A stretch of 64,000 nucleotides of DNA from contig NC_086384.1 of assembly GCF_036588685.1 (NCBI RefSeq), forward strand, positions 10,306,195 to 10,370,194, written 5' to 3'. The notes beneath the pieces were generated by a model, which was not told the origin of the DNA, ran no database searches, and worked only from the letters and a program-made list of their open reading frames with translations. The stretch is from Mytilus trossulus. Its lineage: Eukaryota; Mollusca; Bivalvia; Mytilida; Mytilidae. The translations under genes and the position numbers were made by a program. This document shows, piece by piece, positions 25,401-36,524 of this stretch. Every line of letters begins with the position of its first letter. The stretch's first letter is position 1.

Positions 25401-26062
25401 TAATGCGTAATTCATACAGAATTCCGTATGTAACATGTCTGTTTTGTATCTGAACCTTATTTAGTGGTTGTAGTTGGTTGTTTTCTGTCATAGTTAATTT
25501 GCGTTTAGGTCATAGAATAAGCCATTGCTTATTTTTCTATTCGATCGTTTCACATTATGTCATGTAGTGGTCCTTTTAATGGATTATGTCATGTAGTGGT
25601 CCTTTTAGCTGAATTTGAGGGGTTTGTCGATTGTTGAAGGCCTCACGGTGACATACAATTACTTATATCTAAGTCATTTGATGTCTGGTTAGTACACGTA
25701 TAGCTGTTCATTGGGCAATCATTACACATCTACTACATAAATCATACTTAGAAAAATATTCTAGAACATTCACATAAATATATTTATAACTGATATTTGT
25801 TTGTTTTACCTTGAACAATATCACGTGGTATTTTTCTTTTCTATAAAATTTTCGTTTGCAGCTGCAGGAAGTTGCAAGTAGATGTACTCATGCTAATACG
25901 AAGAAAAGACCCACATCTTATGAAGTACTCGATATGTTATATAAAGTATACGAACCACCAAAAGAACCATGGTCGTTCAAAAGTTTCTGTCAGAATCTAT
26001 GTCAGGCAGAAAACTACGAAGATTATGACGACTCCACGCTGGACACACCGGTATCAAAATAA
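22475..26062 (+). CDS. Acidic small protein with kinase-tail-like C-terminus, copy 1
   Basis: I infer four coding exons: 22475-22488, 23232-23299, 24991-25154 and 25862-26062. Intron phases are 2, 1 and 0; donors are gtaagt, gtaagt and gtaaga, and all acceptors end in AG. They join into an open 148-residue frame, and every exon has an equal-length counterpart in copy 2. The protein starts MAEDK. Residues about 36-76 are very acidic with spaced cysteines (C43, C51, C67). Residues 83-108 read like the end of a protein kinase C-lobe, with RCTHAN, KKRPTS and EVLDML (the RPT arginine of subdomain XI). No catalytic kinase motifs precede it. I do not recognise the gene; its function is unknown. The start has a good context (aaaATGg). 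AATAAA overlaps the stop and recurs downstream. Confidence 0.62.
22838..22990 (+). repeat. Dispersed repeat 'caccgggtgtgtactaccacg' in intron 1, copy 1
   Basis: The landmarks gatggatgccacatgtggag and cacttgagatca are shared with 31596-31750 in the other duplicate, so the repeat was present before duplication. It gives rise to an open frame of 118 codons across 22751-23107 that copy 2 does not keep. That frame is not treated as a gene. Confidence 0.6.
24595..24945 (+). repeat. gatgtgg family repeat in intron 2, copy 1
   Basis: It runs from 'gaagatgttgtacgattgcc' through 'gtcacacagcaac' to 'ggctcctgacttaagccag' and the tail around 24870. The same insertion is at 32640-32980 in copy 2, so it predates the duplication. 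Its end lies just upstream of exon 3 and creates a false longer exon reading in copy 2. Confidence 0.7.
25468..25740 (-). repeat. Dispersed repeat inside intron 3, copy 1 only
   Basis: It contains a tandem pair of about 29 bases (attatgtcatgtagtggtcc twice, 25553-25608), then 'ttgttgaaggcctcacggtgac' and 'gttcattgggcaatcattac', a reverse gatgtgg-family end. Copy 2 lacks it and carries a different 1.4 kb insertion at almost the same point. Confidence 0.55.
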
Positions 26063-26454
26063 ATAAACGTCATCAAGGTTAAGACGCTTCAAAGTGTGTT
26101 GATAACATGGCTTCGCTTTTTCTTTAAATTACAAACAATAAATCCAATATGCATAGTAGAACACATTTATCTGCACATTCAAAGAGTTTGAACTGCTTAT
26201 TGTAACTCTGTTTGTTAAATAAATACATTTTTTAAGGATTAACTTTGGATTTATTTCTTTAGGTGATAGGTAATTTCAGATTCTCGTCCAGTGACGAATA
26301 TCAAAATTTATATTTTGATGTGAATATGTAAAAATGATATGAATGGAAACCCCGTTTTACTAGATAGATATTGGGTCAAAAATGTCAGTGTTGAAGACAT
26401 CCCAAATCTCCTTTGCCATGGGGAAATTGAATGTCAACAATGATCTAAATATAA

Positions 26455-27024
26455 CGCACAAACAAAGGAAAGGTCGCAGTTTCGTGGCAGATAGAAGGAA
26501 AGACCAAACAGAATAATGCATGATTCGCATAAACAAAGAAAAGGTCGCAGTTTCGTGGCACATAGAAGGAAAGACCAACCAGAATAATGCATGATTCGCA
26601 TAAACAAAGGAAAGGTCGCAGTTTCGTGGCACATAGAAGGAAAGGCCAACCAGAATAATGCATGAATCGCATAAACAAAGGAAAGGTCGTAGTTTCGTGG
26701 CACATAGAAGGAAAGACCAACCAGAATAATGCATGAATCGCATAAACAAAGGAAAGGTCGTAGTTTCGTGGCACATAAAAGGAAAGACCAAACAGAATAA
26801 TGCATGATTCGCATAAACAAAGGAAAGGTCGCAGTTTCGTGGCACATAGAAGGAAAGACCAACCAGAATAATGCATGATTCGCATAAACAAAGGAAAGGT
26901 CGCAGTTTCGTGGCACATAGAAGGAAAGGCCAACCAGAATAATGCATGAATCGCATAAACAAAGGAAAGGTCGTAGTTTCGTGGCACATAGAAGGAAAGG
27001 CCAACCAGAATAATGCATGATTCG
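26455..27024. repeat. 71-bp satellite, about eight units
   Basis: The phrase aggtcgNagtttcgtggca recurs every 71 bases (26471, 26542, 26613, 26684 and on). Variants such as gattcg / gaatcg, gtcgc / gtcgt and agacc / aggcc mark unit subtypes. It lies just outside the duplicated segment. All three minus-strand frames stay open for 180-214 codons because the unit lacks stops on that strand; I do not regard this as coding. Confidence 0.92.
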
Positions 27025-27990
27025 AATCATTTATTCATATAAAACATCGTTCATTGTAATCTTTTGACGAGGGGAAACAATAACAGCTCTTAACAATAAT
27101 AGCATAAATGTGGGACAATATGTCTTATCAACAAGCAAAGTGGTTTTGAAATTTACATATAAGACGGCTGTACATCTGTAAAACTGTATATAAACTGTTG
27201 ATAGCATTACACAAGATGCAGTGGAAGAATCTATATGTTTAATTTTATACAGATTTAAAAATGTACAATTAATGTGCATGTTTACAGAGTTGCATTTTAT
27301 ATACAGCTTAACAGCTTTACAGTTAACATACAGGTTTACATTTGTACAGTGTATAAATATTTACAGCTTTACAGATGTGAATTTAAATTCATCTTGAGAA
27401 CTGTACATCAAGATTGCTTGTACATAAGAAGCTGGGTCGTCTGATATCGTCCATGATAGGTATTAAATGATGACCTGATCATTCAACTGATTTTTTATTG
27501 TTTGGTCTTGTGTTGTGCTGTAGCACCAGTCCCGGTTTTGGGGAAGACTTAACACACATCCACATGTTTAACCAAGCTATAAGTAATGCACTGGTGCCAA
27601 GTCAAGCGACGGTAGTTCAGTGGTGATAACTGGTTTACGTCTGTCATATATATATATTTTTCGTAAATTGTTTTGTTATAAATAACGCCATCAGTTTTCG
27701 AAATTTATTGCTAAAAAAAGGTGTTTACGCATATTTTATCAAGCTATAATCTAGATTTCGTTATTCATTAGTTGACCATTTATTGAATTTGTCAACACTT
27801 AAAGGTAAAAAATCTCAAATTTTATAAAGAAAATTAAGCATGTATTCTTCTTTTTGTGGTTTAAAGTTTCTCTAGACAAGTAAGATGATGAAAAATATAA
27901 TATACAGATATAAAAAATACCAAATTTTCACATTATGTTTTCAAAATGGTCACAAAGTCTCAAATTTGCAATTTCTTTAAAGTCATAAGA

Positions 27991-28500
27991 ATAGTTATCA
28001 AAAGTACCAGGATTATAATTTTATACGCCAGACGCGCGTTTCGTCTACATAAGACTCATCAGTGACGCTCAGATCAAAATAGTTAAAAAGCCAAACAAAT
28101 ACAAAGTTGAAGAGCATTGAGGACCCAAAATTCCAAAAAGTTGTGCCAAATACGGCTAAGGTAATCTACTCCTGGGGTAAGAAAATCCTTAGTTTTTCGA
28201 ATAATTCAAAGTTTTGTAAACAGAAAATTTATAAAAATGACCATATAATTGATATTCATGTCAACACCGAAGTGCTGACTAGGGGGCTGGTGATACCCTC
28301 GGGGACGAAACGTTCACCAGCAGTGGCATCGACCCAGTGGTGTAAATAGTTATCAAAAGTACCAGGATTATAATTTTATACGCCAGACGCGCGTTTCGTC
28401 TACATAAGACTCATCAGTGACGCTCAGATCAAAATAGTTAAAAAGCCAAACAAATACAAAGTTGAAGAGCATTGAGGACCCAAAATTCCAAAAATTTGTA
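27991..28500 (+). repeat. 'gccagacgcgcgtttcgtc' repeat, one full and one partial copy in tandem
   Basis: The first copy starts atagttatcaaaagtaccag at 27991 and ends near 28345. The second starts with the same words at 28346 and stops near 28500, an offset of 355 bases. Other copies are at 57525-57650 and 61271-61590. It is a recognised mussel repeat without coding capacity. Confidence 0.75.
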
Positions 28501-28984
28501 TAGAAGGGGGTCTGAAATCGAATGTAAACAAAAATCTATCCCATCCTGGAATTTTAATTGATTGATTGATTGTTGGTTGCTTAACGTTCAGGGGTAAATA
28601 TTTCATGCATATTCATGACGATGTATCAAAATAATCAAACTTTGCAACCTAAAATCGTAACTCTATATGATCACAGTAAATAAGGGTGTACACGTATTAT
28701 TTAAGGAACTTTAGGTCACAAAACAGACGACAATATGAGCTTAACTATTTCACAGATCTGCTTATATTTATAATATTTGAACAAGAATATTGCTTTTAGG
28801 GCTCATAACATAATTATCTTCAGAACAAAATACAAGTTCAGCTTTGTGTCATACTCAAAATGGTTTAATTCTTACTTTCAGATGACATGGTATTGTAAAT
28901 AGAGTTATCCGTGTGTTTCATATTGATTCGTAATTAAAATTGAATTTATTTTTTATCATTTGATTTGAAACTTATTATATTTAA

Positions 28985-29130
28985 AATATTGTACAAGTTA
29001 TAAGTGAAATTTAGCCTTATTTTGTACAAATTATAATGTGTACAGACACTTTTTGTACAAATTACAATTTGTACAAAGTCAAAATACAAATTATAATTTG
29101 TACAATTTTTTTGTACAAAATGATAACTTG
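28985..29130. repeat. Cluster of TTGTACAA palindromes
   Basis: gtacaaNttata or ttgtacaaattaNaat words occur repeatedly in both orientations. One stretch near 29056-29079 is itself a near-perfect palindrome (ttgtacaaattacaatttgt). No gene is present. Confidence 0.6.
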
Positions 29131-29777
29131 TACACAACATATACATGCATTGGTTCAAGAATTGGATAAATATTATTTTCACCACTCACTCGTTTCATAT
29201 GACTTTAATGAAAAATGCACACACAAAAAAAAACCTACCCATAACACTTCGGTTTTGTACATTTCATGAGAAGAAGATTAATATATAATTTTGTCTTATA
29301 CCAACCCATCAATTATCATATTTTACATAAATTTCAAGAAAATCAACCAAAAACTGACCCCAAAAAAACCACTCATTTTTACGGAGTTATCTCACCCTTC
29401 CAATGATAATTGCCATAGGAAATTAAAAATGCTGATTTTGAGTTTTCCTCAAGTTTGGTTTTATGGGATTTTTTTCTGTGTATGTAAAGAGCATACTGCT
29501 ATATATTAGAAATAAAACATGTTCTGTTGCATTAGTTTAGTTTGACTTATAGCTTTTATGAGGAATTACTTTATTCATTAATAAATAAATTTGGTGTTTT
29601 TATTGTCTTCTGATTGGTTAAAATTATTAGTTTTATTTTCAATGTTGTCATTTTTTATGGCGACACGCCCACTCTGACGTTGTGTATTCATACGCCAACA
29701 TGTGTGTACGTTGTTATTGTTTTTATAAATAATATAAAAAGTTCTTTGAGCCTTCTTTTTGATAGAAATTTATTTAT

Positions 29778-29934
29778 AATGAATGGCAATAATCTATTTT
29801 GATTTTATTGAACCACAAAACTAATTTTTGACTCTTCACATTTTACATAATCCGCTTTGCGGATTATTTCATGTGAAGAGTCAAAAATTAGTTTTATGGT
29901 TCAATAAATTCAAAATAGATAATAGCCATTCATT
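29778..29934. mobile_element. Fold-back MITE with arms of about 64 bp
   Basis: The left arm (29778-29842) and right arm (29869-29934) are inverted copies with few mismatches, from aatgaatggc to gactcttcacat. The short central loop holds a second hairpin, aatccgctttgcggatt. It is non-coding. Confidence 0.75.
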
Positions 29935-29974
29935 AAATGCTGAGTTTATATATATTAACAATACTAGAACACAC

Positions 29975-30702
29975 CCGTGATATCGCGGGTCCGTGACTGA
30001 ATTAAAGTATGTTACTATGCGCAAGACTTATTTTTGTATTAGTATTGTCATCTGATAAAGTCATGCCGATTATAAGATAGTTATCACAGTTTTCTCTGCT
30101 TTCAAATCTTTCTGTTTGAACCCATCTAACTGAAACTTATCAATTATTGGTAATATTAATTATTTGGAAAACAAAAGGTCGGGGGATGGAGTATTTTTTA
30201 ATCAACAGCATTGTCCTATTTTAGTTATAAATGAAGTTGAATTCTTTGATTCGCTGTTTTACGTCATGCCCGCTAAAAAATTGAAAACTGTACCTATACG
30301 CCTTGTTTTTAGTATTCGTATTGTTATCTTATAAAGTCTTACTGATTAAAATACTACAATAGGTAACAATTTGACAATTTAGTAGTGTCAATCCTGTGAT
30401 TATGACCCGAGTATATAGCATATCCTGAATACACCGTTTGGTGGTGCGCCTGTCAAATGCAGAACGTGCAGATGAGGTAATAGGTAACAGATGATTCTAC
30501 TATTGGTATCGGTATCGGACTCGACCCGGAACTTCTTAATTATTGGCAATATTAATTACGTGGAAAACAAAAGGGCCTGGAGTGGTGTAATTTTTAATCT
30601 ACACCTTTGTACTATATTAGTTATATATAAAGTTGAATTCTTTGATTCGTCGTTTTTACGTGATGACGGCTGACAAATTGGACCTCGTAATTTAAGTATT
30701 AT
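29975..30702 (+). repeat. Dispersed repeat starting 'acccgtgatatcgcgggt'
   Basis: It starts with a near-palindrome, acccgtgatatcgcgggt, then 'ctatgcgcaagacttatttt'. The later part (30525-30690) repeats the block at 30140-30280 (ttattggNaatattaatta and gttgaattctttgattcg). It abuts the left edge of the second duplicated segment. I recognise it as a bivalve repeat; its class is unknown. Confidence 0.55.
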
Positions 30703-31197
30703 AGATGATACTATCTGCCCCAATTATTGTCATTATTGAATTAGGCAGTCTATTCTGTTTTGCTCTTTATAAGTCCTGATTATTAGAAAACTGAATATCT
30801 TTAGTTAGATCCAACGATACTACATTGAATCCCGGTGTTGAATGCCCTAACAGGTAAACATAAATTTATGACCAGTTATCCAGCGATTCTTTCCTGTAGA
30901 ACAATAAATATCACAGAAAAATCAAATTAGTTGTCATTTTACAAGAATTTCGAATAAATATTGTCAATGAGAGAGAGAGAGAGAGAGAGATTAAAATGTT
31001 GCATTTACATAAAATTAAATTAAATTCCATCGAAATTCCTTGTGGTAATCTACAATTTGATCACAAGTTTATATTACCATAGAAATATTCATTGGTAAAG
31101 TTCGTCTAGGGAAATGAAACTGATTGATACAAGCGTTCAATAGCTTTGAGCATTTGACATTCCATTTAGTATCAACAAAGTTTCCGATATCAATAAA

Positions 31198-34100
31198 ATG
31201 GCAGAAAATAAGTAAGTAATGTTTGTTGATCATTTATTTCTAATTTTGTAAATTTTGTCATATTCCTGGTAAAAATTCTGAAAAGTTATCATTTGCAGTG
31301 TGATATTATCAATATTATAATGACAAACACCATGTGTATCTTCCAACTTCTTAAAAAAGCACATGTCGAATGGGATTCAGTTAAATGCATTTTAAAATGT
31401 GTCTCTTTGTGCTGATTCAAATGTTGTACTGAACATTGATATCTGAGACGTCGCTCCACAAATCCGTTCATATGAAACCAAACGGTCAGCCTCAATGAAA
31501 GAATAATATATGTTAGCTCAGATGATTACGGATATGTTTCAATTGTTGTGACTGCAGTTCTATCCCCATTCCCTCGACTGTAACCTAGCTACCGAATAAG
31601 ACTTATCACCGGGTGTGTACTACCACGAACATCACGATGGATGCCACATGTGGAGCAGTATCTGTATACTCCCAAAACACTTGAGATCACCTCCAGTTTT
31701 AAGTGGGTTCATGTTGATCAGTAATTTGTTTTCTTTGTTGTGTGTTGTGTAATGTGCATCTGCTTTTTTTAAATTTTTTATTCGACGCCCAACTATCAAT
31801 ACGTCAAAGGATACAGACTACCAATTATCACATTCTATAAATTGAAGGATTTTGGTTCTTGCTAAGTTAATGGCACTCGTTGTATGGGTTCAAATTTAAA
31901 AAAAAAGGGAATTAAACGATTCCTTTAAACAAGAAAGTAGTTTAGGTATCTATAAATAAACTTAATTATTGTTCTCTAAATTTTGAAATGCTTGAAACTT
32001 TTCAGAACGTCTATAGGGGAAGAGTCGTTAACAAAATCATGCATACGACAGGAAACAGAAAATGCAGAGAATTGTAAGTTTTAAAAAGCAAAAAAAAACA
32101 ACAATAAAACAAACAAAAACCGAACGAAAATGAAATAACGGTTAACAGTCATGTAGTAGAAACGGAAATGTGATATAAAATATAATTGTTAAGGAAAAAA
32201 TGAATTTTCATATTATAGTAAATATTTGGTCCTTCGTGGAAAAAAGAGTTACCGTGTACGCGATAGAAATCATAAATTGAACTGCAACTTCAAGTACAGA
32301 TACTTTCTATACTGTAATTTTAACAATTCTGCGTATATTTACGATTGCGATATTCATAGATTTGAAAAAATGAGAAATTAATCATTGCGATTTTAGGAAA
32401 ATAGAAAACAGATCGAGGTTGATCTTAAGTGTTTAGGAAAGGTAGGCTGATCCTGCTCTACAGGCTAACAGTGATACTCATGATGAATAACTCTAAATCT
32501 TTTTTCTGATTGAAATTGATTGTGTATATTACCGACATGCTTATCTGTACATGTATTTAAGTTTATATAAGCTAAACTATGTGTATTGTTTTTTTTTAAT
32601 ACTTTGCACTTATGCAATCTGCATTGTTTTGCTAAATTATAACAACGAAGATGTGGTTTAATTACCAATCAGATAACTATTCATAAGAGACCAAATGATA
32701 CAGAAATTACTCAAAATAGGTCAACAATGATCAAAGCCAATAATGTATAGTCATCTATATAAGGCCCCGAAATGACAAATGTAAAACAATCTAAACTAGA
32801 AAAACCAACGGCGTATTGATGTACAATGTAATGAACTAAAAACAAATATGTCACACAGCAACAACAAAAACCACTGAGTTTCTGCAACAGGCTCCTGACT
32901 TGAGCCAGGCACCTACAGAATGTGGCGGGTTAAACATCTTAGTTGGTACAAAACGAAAAAAAACGAAAACGAAACAAAAGTCAACAAAGCACGTGAGACT
33001 GAGCAACCAATCCTCGTTAATAGAAAGTGATGATTTTATTTCTCAAGATGAGTTGGAGACCAAGGGATGTAACCAAGACAAGGACAATGATTGTGAGAAG
33101 GACGAAAAGAACGGATGTGATGAAGATAAGGAAAATGTAGACGACGAAGAGGAAGACAATGATTGTGACTGGATGACGAAAGAAGAGGAAGAAAGAAAAA
33201 TTATACAATGTGTAAGATTTTCTAATGTCCAAATTAAGGATCTATTTACATGAGGTTTATGAACATGAGTCCGATGTTCGGACTCCTTGTTTTTCCCTTC
33301 ATACAATACATGGTGGATTATTTTGCTCGTTAACACCCACTACATTGAAACCACATCTTCCTGTATCTTCTACTTGACTGGGTTAAAAAGTAGTAATATC
33401 AGAGAGCTCCCAACTTCATCTACATTTTGAACTTCTTTACTTTTCATGCAAATACTGCGGACAACATCTTAGTGCATAATTCATAAAGAATTCCGTATGT
33501 AACATGTCTGTTTTGTATCTAATAGGCGAGTGACACTTTCAAAAAAGACGCTTAGTTAGTGACTTTAATGCACCCACCTAACACACAGCTGAATTATTTG
33601 TATATCTTATAGAATAATATCTGAACTTCGGTCGTAAAAAATCGTACGGTGCAATTTTTGTAAAAATTGAATCAAAATCGAGAAAAGATTCCAAATTAAA
33701 AAATGACCAACAGTTTTGAAGCGTGAAAAATTAACATGTAGCTTTATTTTCTGTTGTCACAATTCAAAAATTATGTACGTTTAACATGTCAATGTATAAA
33801 AAATACTTTTCAAAAATAACCGAAGTAATTTTTGCGAGAAAAAAAAAAGATTTTTGTAACATTTTTGATTATTTTTATAAAAATGGTGGCAATTTTCATA
33901 TTTTTCTTCATTTCCTAGATATTTTCGGCATAAAACCCAAATTAATGATGTTCGTTTTATTCAAAAGTTCATTACTCATTTAATAAATATTGTTATCACT
34001 CTATTATTCTGGATTTCATACATTTTTACACACTCCCCCTTTTCAATCAAATTTCCGAAATCGCGTTCTCTGTTAGTTTCCCTCAAGTAAACGAACCGAA

Positions 34101-35248
34101 ACTCTTCGAAAAAGAATATGAATAACCATGAAGGCACTTTTTTCTATACAAATATTGGGCAAAGTATTAAAAAAAAATCAAAGGACCATAGAAGATGTTA
34201 TGTCAACGTTTTTTTAGTCTTGGTAGAAAACCTATATCTTATTATTCTTATTCATTTTGCACTTACAAAAGGCAGAGATGATTATGAATAACTAATGAAA
34301 AATACTTTTTTCTCAATTGATCAATGCTCATTTTCGTTTTGCAACTAAAAGTACGCATAAATGTGTCATTCTGATATTTTCCCGATGAACTTGAACGTAA
34401 GATATGTCCACTTTTTAAATTTTCTACCGTTTTAACCATCGCATACGGTAGGCTTATTGATAAATTAAGTAGAATCATATTCAAAACAGTGTGGTCCTGG
34501 CCATTGATTGACGACCTAAATTATCCCAGTGAATGGGACAGATTAGGTGAACGTTTGTCGGTAACAATCACTGCTCACTATGTACTTGTTAAAGACACTG
34601 AATCTGTGGGGTCACCAAAGGTTCTAAACACCTAAATAAAGCAATTCGAAAAAAGAATCCGGAATAATACGATGTGTTGATTTATATCAATAATATAAAT
34701 CAAAACATAAAGGTTATTCCTGAATAATTTTTTGAATAATTATATTATCAAAGGCGTTAAGAACCTTTGGTGAACCCACAGTTTAAATTCTATAATAAGT
34801 AAGAAGTGCGCAATGGTCGTTACAGACAAACGTTCACCTAATCTGTCCCAGTCAATGGGATAATTTAGGTCGTCAATCAATGGCCAGGACCACACTGTTT
34901 TGAATATGATTCTATGTAACATGTCTGTTTTGTATCTAGAACATTAACATACATATATTAATAACTGATATTTGTTTGTTTTAACCTTGTACAGTATAAT
35001 AACGTGTTATTTTTTCTTTCTATAATTTATAATTTTTCATTTTGCAGCTGCAGGAAGTTGCCAGTAGATGTACTCATGCTAATCCAAAGAAAAGACCCAC
35101 ATCTTATGAAGTACTCGATATGTTATATAAAGTATACGAACCACCAAAAGAACCATGGTCGTTTAAAAGTTTCTGTCAGAATCTATGTCAGGCAGAAAAC
35201 TACGAAGATTGTGAGGACTCCACGCTAGACACACCGTTACCAAGATAA
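31198..35248 (+). CDS. Acidic small protein with kinase-tail-like C-terminus, copy 2
   Basis: Four coding exons are inferred: 31198-31211, 32006-32073, 33048-33211 and 35048-35248, with the same lengths (14, 68, 164 and 201) and phases as copy 1. The joined frame is again 148 residues, beginning MAENK and ending TLDTPLPR. Substitutions relative to copy 1 are mostly in exon 2 (TSIGEESL against TFIEGESW); the last exon differs at about eight residues. The acidic region with spaced cysteines and the RCTHANPKKRPTSYEV block are kept; here the Pro of the kinase-like NPxxRP pattern is present. Exons keep frame while the introns have gained and lost hundreds of bases, which argues for a real gene. 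Function is unknown. Confidence 0.62.
32640..32980 (+). repeat. gatgtgg family repeat in intron 2, copy 2
   Basis: This is the counterpart of 24595-24945, including the tail 'ggctcctgacttgagccag' and 'tgtggcgggttaaacatc'. That tail occurs in family members generally, so the open frame it adds ahead of exon 3 is not evidence of coding. Confidence 0.7.
33521..34912. mobile_element. 1.4 kb insertion in intron 3, copy 2, with a large inverted repeat
   Basis: The block is absent from copy 1. It is bounded by 25-bp direct repeats at 33496-33520 and 34913-34937 (tatgtaacatgtctgttttg and on). Its right part (34472-34912) is an inverted repeat with arms of about 160 bases, including gtggtcctggccattgattg and ggttctNaacNcc, around a centre of about 120 bases. 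No transposase frame was recognised. Confidence 0.65.
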
Positions 35249-35684
35249 ATAAACGTTAACAAGGTGGAGACATTTCAAAGTTTGTTGATATAACATGGTA
35301 TCGCTTCTTCTTCAAATGGCAAACAATGAATTTTATATACAAAGTAGAATACACTTATCTGCACATTCAAAGAGTTTTAACTGCTTATGGTACTTTTATT
35401 TGCATTCTATACCACATCTTCTTTTTTTATATCATTGTTATTGACCTATGCATGTTTTTTATTTTGGCTCCGTTCGTAGCTACATGTACCATCATTCCAC
35501 ATTCACATGCCTTTTTTAAGTAATAATATCCCGATCCTCTACCTGAGTCTGATGAAACATTTTTTGTTGTATTACAGTATAAAACAACGAGTGATTGATC
35601 AAAACTAAAACATGTAAAATGTAACCAACAATTTATGGTGGCCGGATGCGGACAGTTCGCCTTTTCTCGTTTTCTCTTTTCACT

Positions 35685-35968
35685 TTCACGCGAAATCGGG
35701 AAATCGGGAAATCGCGAAAGCGAGAAAGCGAAATCGAGAAATCGAGAAATTGAGAAAGCGAAAACGCAAAACGAGAAAGCGGGAAAGCGAAAACACGAAA
35801 TCCAGAAATCTATTTCATTTCCCGTTTTCGCGTTTTCGCGTTTTTGCTTTCTTGATTTCTCGATTTCGCGTTTTCGCTTTCTCGCTTTCTCGATTTCCCG
35901 ATTTCTCGCTTTCTCGCTTTCTCGATTTCCCGATTTCTCGATTTCTCGATTTCGCTTTCTCGATTTCC
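35685..35968. repeat. Period-8 purine/pyrimidine fold-back
   Basis: The left half (about 35685-35810) is built from 8-base words such as gaaatcgg, gaaagcga and gaaatcga. The right half (about 35815-35968) is the complementary type (tcgatttc, tcgctttc). The whole can fold back on itself. It is far richer in CpG than its surroundings. Arg/Ser/Phe-rich open frames over it are low-complexity artefacts. Confidence 0.85.
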
Positions 35969-36524
35969 CGTTAATAAACTAATAAATTAATAACGTTCTT
36001 TACGTAGTCAGGCCAATTGTAAATTTGTTTTCTAGTAATATACATGATATAATAGTTTCGTGTGTCTTACAACACACCGACAACACTCTAATTCATCAAT
36101 TATTTAATTTAACTGAAATTTGTGTATGAATATGTAGATTTATTGTTAACCCGCAATTAAAAATTAGTTTAGAATCACTTTCATAACAGAAAATAAACTT
36201 GCGTAGTTGAAGTATAAGTGTATGTCTAGTATATCCTGTCTTTCTTTCCTTTTCAAGTATTTTAATCAATATATTTTTTGTTGATCTTTAAAATATCTAC
36301 ATCAAACTTATTTTATGTTCCAAAACTGTCACAGTCAATATTGGTGTTGGTTGATAGTAGCTAAGGTATACAAGATGTATGTTATTCGTGCGTGAATACA
36401 ATGATTCAAATGTTTGATTACAAGAAATATATGACTTTAAAATGGGATGTAGATAAAAGATTTAAAACAAATAATGTATCCTATATTAACAGATGATAGT
36501 TTCAATTCACTGAAATATATGAAT

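Larger units (their letters stand above)
21850..26205 (+). repeat. Segmental duplication, copy 1
   Basis: The sequence from gatactatctgcccc (about 21851) to about 26205 is repeated in the same orientation at about 30703-35395, with an offset of about 8.85 kb. The whole four-exon gene at 22475-26062 is included. Copy-specific differences are a 170-bp MITE (21970-22139), roughly 0.7 kb of extra intron 2 sequence (about 23465-24208) and a dispersed repeat in intron 3 (25468-25740). No percentage identity was computed. Confidence 0.88.
30703..35395 (+). repeat. Segmental duplication, copy 2
   Basis: This is the direct repeat of 21850-26205. It carries the same exons and the same pre-existing repeats, but lacks the MITE and about 0.7 kb of intron 2. 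It gains about 1.4 kb in intron 3 (33521-34912). A GA microsatellite at about 30968-30990 is expanded relative to copy 1. Confidence 0.88.

Noticed and set aside
26360-27030. Three long overlapping minus-strand open frames rich in CHET, FPLFMR and ALFWL repeats
   Set aside because: They are rotations of one stop-free 71-bp satellite unit. They have no start context or splice context and are not conserved outside the array.
28985-29130. TTGTACAA cluster as a binding-site array
   Set aside because: The words are AT-rich, irregularly spaced and look like low-complexity palindromic expansion; there is no gene nearby to regulate.
32891-33047. A longer exon 3 for the copy 2 acidic gene, starting after tctgcaacag and adding APDLSQAPTECGG
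   Set aside because: That stretch is the tail of the gatgtgg-family repeat and is out of phase with exon 2. In copy 1 it is frameshifted with stops. The ctcaag acceptor at 33047 (24990 in copy 1) gives matching phases in both copies.
35635-35982. Arg/Ser/Phe-rich plus-strand frames of 115 and 74 codons
   Set aside because: These are translations of the period-8 simple repeat.
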